A stretch of DNA of 64,000 nt. It comes from Cavia porcellus (Eukaryota; Chordata; Mammalia; Rodentia; Caviidae). The stretch is taken from the NCBI RefSeq assembly GCF_034190915.1, contig NW_026947502.1, positions 36,734,785-36,798,784 on the forward strand. Direction: 5' to 3'. The position numbers and the translations under genes were made by a program. This document shows positions 58,543 to 64,000 of the stretch, piece by piece (within the stretch, counting starts at the first letter, position 1; every line of letters starts with the position of its first letter). Under the pieces are notes generated by a model that worked only from the letters and a program-made list of their open reading frames with translations, ran no database searches and had not been told where the DNA came from.

Positions 58543-58652
58543 CTTAATAGAAGTATTTGTATCTCACATAGTTCCAAAAGGTTTTCAGTTTCTTTGTTCA
58601 ATGAAGTATCAATTCAAGTTTAGTTTACCTGTATAAACAATAAGTTTTTCTT

Positions 58653-58760
58653 AAAAGGTCTCACTATACAGCCGGTGCTGGCCTCTAACTTGTGATCCTC
58701 TCCTCTTGCCTCAGCTTCCCGGGTAGCTGAAATGACAGCTGTGCATCACCATGCCCAGTG
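58653..58760 (-). repeat. B1-like SINE, degraded
   Basis: 'aggtctcactatacagccgg', 'gcctcagcttcccgggtagc', 'catcaccatgcccag'. Confidence 0.65.
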
Positions 58761-58929
58761 AGCAAGAAATAATTACTATTTAGTTGTAAAAGTAACGAAG
58801 TCTTAATCATTCATCACGCATTACCCCATTGTTTTAACAATAAAACAAAATGATATTTAAATACAAAGTACCAAACAGTTGTGAAGTCCCGTACAAATAC
58901 ATATTCAGCCAATAAAGGGACCAATAAGT

Positions 58930-59042
58930 CTATGAATAGATTTACTTTACAACTGGAAAAACTGAGATTTAAAAAGGTTTTAACCAAAATCAAGTAGAGT
59001 AAACGCCCGCAAACCCGTGGTTCAGAGTCCAAGGCTTCAGTC
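58930..59042 (+). repeat. L2/MIR-like ancient repeat
   Basis: 'ttacaactggaaaaactgag' then 'tggttcagagtccaaggctt' fits the 'gaggaaactgaggc...gtccaaagcc' pattern. Confidence 0.45.
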
Positions 59043-59140
59043 ATTCACGGATTTTTCCTTAGAACCTTACTATTAATGGTTCGAGAAAGCCCCACACTGT
59101 CTAGGAAACCACAAATATCTTCTGCAATTGCTGGAGGGAT

Positions 59141-59168
59141 TTGTTTTGTTTTGTTTTGTTTTGTTTTT
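59141..59168. repeat. (TTTTG)n microsatellite
   Basis: Five ttttg units. Confidence 0.9.
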
Positions 59169-59567
59169 GGAGGGAGGCTTGTAAATAGCCAATCCGAGAG
59201 TGTTTTTTAGTTCTCCTTGCTGCTGATTGGCTGCTGCCCTGAAATCACTCTGGCAAATCCTCTGAAGTTCCCGCGTGAGCTTGCAATACCGTCTGTAGCT
59301 GTCTCCAGTGTTCTTGGCTTTATTTTCCTTGAAGCCCTTAGATCCCAAAAATGCCACCAAAATGCCCTGCACCTTCTAAGGCTTTCTCAGTATAGTAGTT
59401 TATTAAATTACATAACTGTAGGAGCATAGCGTATTTAGTGTTTAAGCTGTAAAAATAGGCATTTTTCTGACCATATCTGAAACTGGTGATTTTTCAAAAT
59501 TTGCCGTTGCTCTTGGAATGGAATCCTCACAGATTTCTGGGGTCTACTGTATAGTATAACTCAAGAA

Positions 59568-59700
59568 GATAAGCTGGACATGGTGACATAAATCTATCGT
59601 TTCAACTACTTGGAAAGCTGAGGAGAGAGTATCACACAAGCTCACCAGTTTGAAATCAGCCTAGGCAACAAGCGCTCAGGAGAGCTCTTTTAAAAACTCC
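59568..59700 (+). repeat. B1-like SINE, heavily diverged
   Basis: 'gctggacatggtgacataaa', 'acttggaaagctgagg', 'agcctaggcaacaagc'. Confidence 0.55.
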
Positions 59701-59721
59701 TTAAATGTTTAATTCTTTTTA

Positions 59722-59850
59722 AAAAACAGAGTCTCACTATGTAATGCAGGCAGATTTTGAACTTGCTTATGTAGCCCAGGCTCATGGCGATCCTCTGCCT
59801 CAGCCTCCCACAAGCTGGCTTTACAGGCTTGCCCACCACACATGGCAACT
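59722..59850 (-). repeat. B1-like SINE, diverged
   Basis: 'acagagtctcactatgtaat', 'tcctctgcctcagcctccca', ending 'caccacacatggc'. Confidence 0.7.
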
Positions 59851-59999
59851 CTTCAGATATTTCACTCAAATATTCTTTTCCTTTTCTCCCTTAAAAGATA
59901 AATGAAAACTTAAATGTTGGACATTTACTCTGAAAGAGAAATCTGAAAACAATGCCTCAGGGTTAAGAACCTTCACGTCAAAATTTCAGAATAGAAATA

Positions 60000-60088
60000 A
60001 GACAGAGCCAAGGGTTTAGTTTAGTGGCAAGCCTGAGGTCATGAGTTCAATCCCAGTACCTCTCCCCACCCTGAAAAAAAAAAAAGAA
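60000..60088 (+). repeat. ID-like SINE, diverged
   Basis: 'gagccaagggtttagtttag', 'gaggtcatgagttcaatccc', A-rich end. Confidence 0.7.
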
Positions 60089-60799
60089 ATAAGGAAAATT
60101 AATTCACTTACATACCACTTCTTTCTTTTAACGTTGATTGTTAACAACCTATGCAACTATTTAATACTGTGCTGTAACAGAATTGCACCAATTACAAATG
60201 AACTGTGAATAAGGGAAACCTGGAAATCACAGTAAAGTTCCAAGTTTAATTGTAGACTTCACTCTGAGTGTATTTTCCAAACACCACTGTGAGAAAGAAA
60301 CACAGTAATGCAGCTTTCTCTTTCCTGTCAATGACAGCACAGTTACAGTCTGAAACACTGCATTTTAGGTAGCATGGGTCTTCCTTCTTGGTCACATAAC
60401 CTTGAAAAATGTGTCCATCTTAGAAAAAAAGTGAAATGCATTTTTCAGCCTCCTGGGTCCTGTTGATGGAAATTGTCAGATAGGGCTCAGGGCACAGTTG
60501 TGATGTCTTGCACACCACCTGCAGTCTTGGCCAGCTGCGGAGAACCTGAGGATGATAACGCACTAAGACAAGGGAAGAGAGAGGTGGGAACCTTCAGGTT
60601 CAGATGGTGAAACCACACCTCCAGCTCTTGATTTTCTACCTCCTACCTTCTCTACCCAAGAGACAATTACGCTATAACCTGTTTAACCCATGTTATTACT
60701 GTCTGCCACATAAAACCAAATCCAGTCCAAAATGACAGGGCCACATGATAGCCATTTGCCTTCTTAATAATTAATTGGACTTCTTTGTAACTAAGTTTA

Positions 60800-60905
60800 C
60801 TCATTTTTTGAAATAAGCACAATAAGCCCAATAATTGACTCAGAGTTGTCAGAAGAATTAAATGCATTGGTACATAGAAGGAGCTTAGAATTATAACCAG
60901 CAGAA
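60800..60905 (+). repeat. MIR-like ancient SINE
   Basis: 'gttgtcagaagaattaaatg' and 'ggagcttagaa' fit the MIR 'gttgtgaggattaaatgag...agcgcttagaa' core. Confidence 0.5.
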
Positions 60906-61639
60906 CCAGAGAACTCAGAGAATCTACCCTGCTTTCACTTGTGTCACCTATAATGCAACGCTTGGCATATAAAGGCAAAAGGTGGATAAAGGGAAAACGA
61001 ACTACAATTGTTCCTCACCATCTTGTTCAGAGTTAGAGATTTGGGTAGAGAGCTTAACAGAACATGTAATATTTCTCAACCAGAAGTACTGATTACAAAG
61101 CCCTTTCACAGAGCCAAGCTGCTCTCACCCTTACCAGAGCTCTGAAATGACCGTGAATGTGAAGCTTGTTTGTGTTGGCCGCTGCCTGGCTGGTGGCTCC
61201 GCAGCCAGAGTCCATTTCGCGCCGCAGCGAGGGCCAGATTGGGCTGCGTCTGTTTCCTGCCGTTGGACGATGCAGCATGCATATCTCTGGGAACTGCTGT
61301 CTGAATGTGATTGCAAGTGTAAATCGTGTGGCAGAAAACATGGGGAGCTAAAACTCGGCTGCACCCCAGAAGGCAAACTCCTAGCGTCTGCCTTTCAGCA
61401 CAGTGATTGACTCTTCCGGTCAGCAGTTGGGTGGGAGATGGAACTCTGTATTTTGTAAAGTGAGGTTTCCTGAATTTTCTCGAGAAATCTGAACTTTTTC
61501 CCACCTACCTTATTGGTAAACCTTCTGAGTCCTAGGTTTTTAAATTTAGTGGGCCTCCTAGGTTGCGCCCCTTCAATCTTAATTTAAACATGATAACAAC
61601 AGCAAATGAATATCTCGATCTCCACATGACTGAGGCACC

Positions 61640-61750
61640 AGTATGAGCGCTGACCCGTGTCATCCCCTTTGATCTCCGCAAAACTCTGCAAGCCCAGTAC
61701 CATTATATGCAGTGTTCAGAAACAGTCATCCTGTGGCTCAGACAGTAGAA
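61640..61750 (+). repeat. L2-like ancient repeat
   Basis: 'catcccctttgatctccgca', 'cccagtaccattatatgcag' follow the L2 'catttgatcctcacaa...gtaccattattatcc' pattern. Confidence 0.4.
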
Positions 61751-61786
61751 TGATCCAAAATCATCACATGACCAAAAAAAATTGTA

Positions 61787-61891
61787 GGGGCTGGGGATTT
61801 AGCTCGGCGGCATAAGAGCCTGCCTTGCAAGTAGGCAGTGGTGAGTTCGATCTCTGGTACCAATAAAAAGGAAAAAGAAAAAAAAACAAAA
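61787..61891 (+). repeat. ID-like SINE, young copy
   Basis: Full-length with the 'aataaaaaggaaaaag' tail. Flanked by ccaaaatcatcacatgac (61755-61772) and the same word after the tail (from about 61893), with 14 extra bases between the left copy and the SINE start. Confidence 0.9.
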
Positions 61892-63552
61892 CCCCAAAAT
61901 CATCACATGACAAAGTGATAGGAACCAGAATAGGGCTCAGGCTCTTGGAAATCACCTGTTCCTCTTATTCTATAGCTGTGACTGTGTTTTCTGCCTAACT
62001 TTTCAAGCCACAGCCACTCAGTGGGGCCTGGGTGTGTTCTCTGCCCAGGGTTGTCATTATGCTTATAGCACTGTTATTCAACATTCTGGTCTTCATTATC
62101 TATATGGATTACCTTCTGCCAGTGCACTCCTTAGCTGGTTCCGTCGTCCATTCTGCAGGCCTCTGCCTTGGTTGGGTTTTCCTTCCATCTCAAGTCACTG
62201 TGCAGAGTCTGGAATACCTCTAGGCTGCAAGTCTCAAGTCAGCTTTTCAGGGGATTTTCCTTTTTATGAGGATTCCGCCAGTGATAGCCCGTTGGGTAAG
62301 CATGACTATCCATTGGACATACCTAGAATCATGACTTCCTTCCTTATCCTAAAAGGCACGGTAAATATAACAACTTTTGGAGGGATGGAGTAGGAGGACA
62401 GGAGGAATTGACGTGGGGTTTTAGAAAACAAAAAGACAGAAAAATGCCTTTTGCGTCTGTCGTCTTCCTCCTCCAAATAATCCTGATCTAATAATCCTGA
62501 TCTAAACATGAGCAAAATGTCAGACCAGTCCCAGCTAAGGAGTAGTCTACAAATACCTGACCAGTATTCTCCAAAGCGGTCAGTCCTCGGGAACAAGAAA
62601 GGTCTCAGAAACGGTCACAGCCGAAAGGAAACGTGATAACTAAATGTAATCCAGCATCCTGGACAGGGTCCTGGAACAGAAAAAGAACACCTGGTGAAAC
62701 CTAAGAAAATCTGAATATAGCTAACCTCCGCGAATATGTTAATCACAAGAGCTGGCTTGCTAACTGTGACTGTACACCATACCAATGTGAGAAGTAAGAA
62801 ATAAGGAAATGGGATACAGATCACTTAGTGACAACTGGGAATTTTACTGTAAATCTAAAATTGTTCTAAAGTAAAATGTGGATTAAAAGTAAAAAGATGG
62901 GCTCTGAGGTACAGCCCTGTCCTACTTGTGAGGCTCTGCTCAGCTGGCTAATACACTGTCCTCCTTTTATAGAAACCGTAAACACCCTCTCCTCTTCCCT
63001 AAAAGGGTTTTGGTACTTTAGGGACAAGTATACATTGGTTTTTATTGTTTCTCCTGATCCAGGTGGCAACTTTTATGACTCCCGTGCTATGCAGTAATGA
63101 GGTCCTCATAGGGAACGGCTTGCTCAAGGTCACCAGATGGAGCCCAGCCAGGTGGGTGTGGAGCCCTTCTTGTTTACTTCTCCCAGTGCTGTTAGAGGCT
63201 GGGCAAGAAAACAGCACAGGTGAATTCAGATACGCTCCATTGAATGTGTGTTAACTAGTACCTGCCACATCCTGTACTGTACGTGTTGGGAAACTAAGAC
63301 AGAAATGGGTCAATTCCCTGCTCAAGGACCAGGAGGTGTAGTTGGGGAGAGACTAGATTTGTATGCAATTTAGAGGGAAGAAGCAGTGTGGCTTGGCAGG
63401 TGTGGGCAGGACACTGAGGGACGACTCATACATATCACAGCGGGTACGAGGTGGTTATAGGGCCTCAGAGAAAATCTGACCCTGAGGTGCAGGTGAAGCC
63501 TGCTAGGGAGCATGTGCTTAGTTCCACAAGGCCCTGCTGTGTCTGATTTCTT

Positions 63553-63650
63553 TTTTCTTTCTTTTTTTTTTTTTTCGGTACTGGGGATCGAACTCACGAC
63601 CGCCTGCTTGCAAGGCAGGTGCTTATGCCGCTGAGCTAAATCCCCTACCC
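63553..63650 (-). repeat. ID-like SINE, young copy
   Basis: Complete reverse copy, 'cggtactggggatcgaactc' to 'gagctaaatcccctaccc'. Target-site duplication tgtgtctgatttctt (63538-63552 and 63651-63665). Confidence 0.94.
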
Positions 63651-64000
63651 TGTGTCTGATTTCTTACAGCTTCAAGAATTCTTGTGAAAACGTACTTGTT
63701 CCAGCAGTGGAACTTCCCTGAAGTCAGTTTTCTTGGCAGTGTGTGAATCTTACTTTCAGTGGTCCAGTTTTTGTGAGAACATGAAAGGACTTTGACATAC
63801 CCCAATAGTAAAGTTGTATTCCAAGCAGCTTGGCTTCTTCCTGTATCTCCGAGGTATGAATGGAGAAGGGAGATTTGTGTGGAATTTTCTGGGCTGTAAA
63901 ATATGTTGACACTCCTAGCAGAGCAGGGACAGCCCTGAGTTTTCTGTTTATGTGGTAAGTACTTATTAGTGTACTGGAACAATGAAGCTTAGGGGAGATC

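Larger units (their letters stand above)
47425..64000. other. Upstream flank of TRIM36, no gene recognised
   Basis: I looked for exons of known neighbours of TRIM36 in other mammals (for example PGGT1B) and saw none. Open frames here lie in SINEs, LTRs or low-complexity DNA, or match nothing I know. Stretches outside the listed repeats (48.06-48.73, 49.75-50.56, 53.13-53.43, 53.75-54.28, 54.4-57.2, 57.65-58.2, 60.1-60.8, 60.9-61.64, 61.9-63.5, 63.67-64.0 kb) look like ordinary intergenic sequence; enhancers could be present but cannot be read by eye. Confidence 0.6.

Noticed and set aside
61106..61504. Minus-strand 132-codon frame as a gene
   Set aside because: No domain, no splice context, and competing open frames of 80 or more codons on both strands.
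1..64000. CRISPR arrays, operons, bacterial or phage systems
   Set aside because: No regularly spaced identical repeats, no prokaryotic gene packing; introns, CpG islands and SINEs show this is mammalian nuclear DNA.

Overview
This window looks like nuclear DNA from a rodent outside the mouse/rat group. It is AT-rich and intron-rich, with two sharp CpG islands. It is packed with 7SL-derived B1-like SINEs, some joined to an ID-like tail (the B1-dID pattern), and with many copies of a tRNA-derived ID-like SINE. I saw no B2 and no primate-type Alu. B1-dID elements are known from squirrel-, dormouse-, beaver- and pocket-gopher-related rodents. I cannot name the species from sequence alone.

The window holds one protein-coding gene, complete and on the minus strand: TRIM36 (also called haprin), a class C-I TRIM E3 ubiquitin ligase. 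It reads from right to left. Exon 1a lies in a CpG island at about 46.4-47.4 kb. An alternative first exon 1b lies in a second CpG island at 36.0-37.2 kb. The common exons 2-10 run down to the stop codon at 3780, followed by a predicted 3' UTR ending near 1990. All introns follow GT-AG, the phases add up, and the spliced frame encodes 727 residues (form a) or 715 (form b). The domain order is RING, B-box 1, B-box 2, coiled coil/COS, fibronectin type III, B30.2/SPRY.

Region by region: 1-1985 is downstream flank with an old L1 end and SINEs. 1985-46980 is TRIM36, with introns full of SINEs, L1 3' ends, MaLR LTR elements, hAT remnants and one unusual ~147-bp tandem array (10.02-10.61 kb). The 12.8-kb first intron carries the internal promoter, a nearly whole MaLR retrotransposon and a mariner-like fragment. 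47.4-64 kb is upstream flank: interspersed repeats, a solo LTR nested in an L1, microsatellites, and stretches in which I recognise no gene.

I found no evidence of an unknown multi-gene system. The points most worth a second look are the two alternative promoters spliced in the same phase, a perfect RFX X-box match in the internal promoter, the 147-bp intronic tandem array, a directly repeated block around a MaLR element, and a recently active ID-like SINE family with clear target-site duplications, one copy only 50 bp from the exon 2 splice acceptor.
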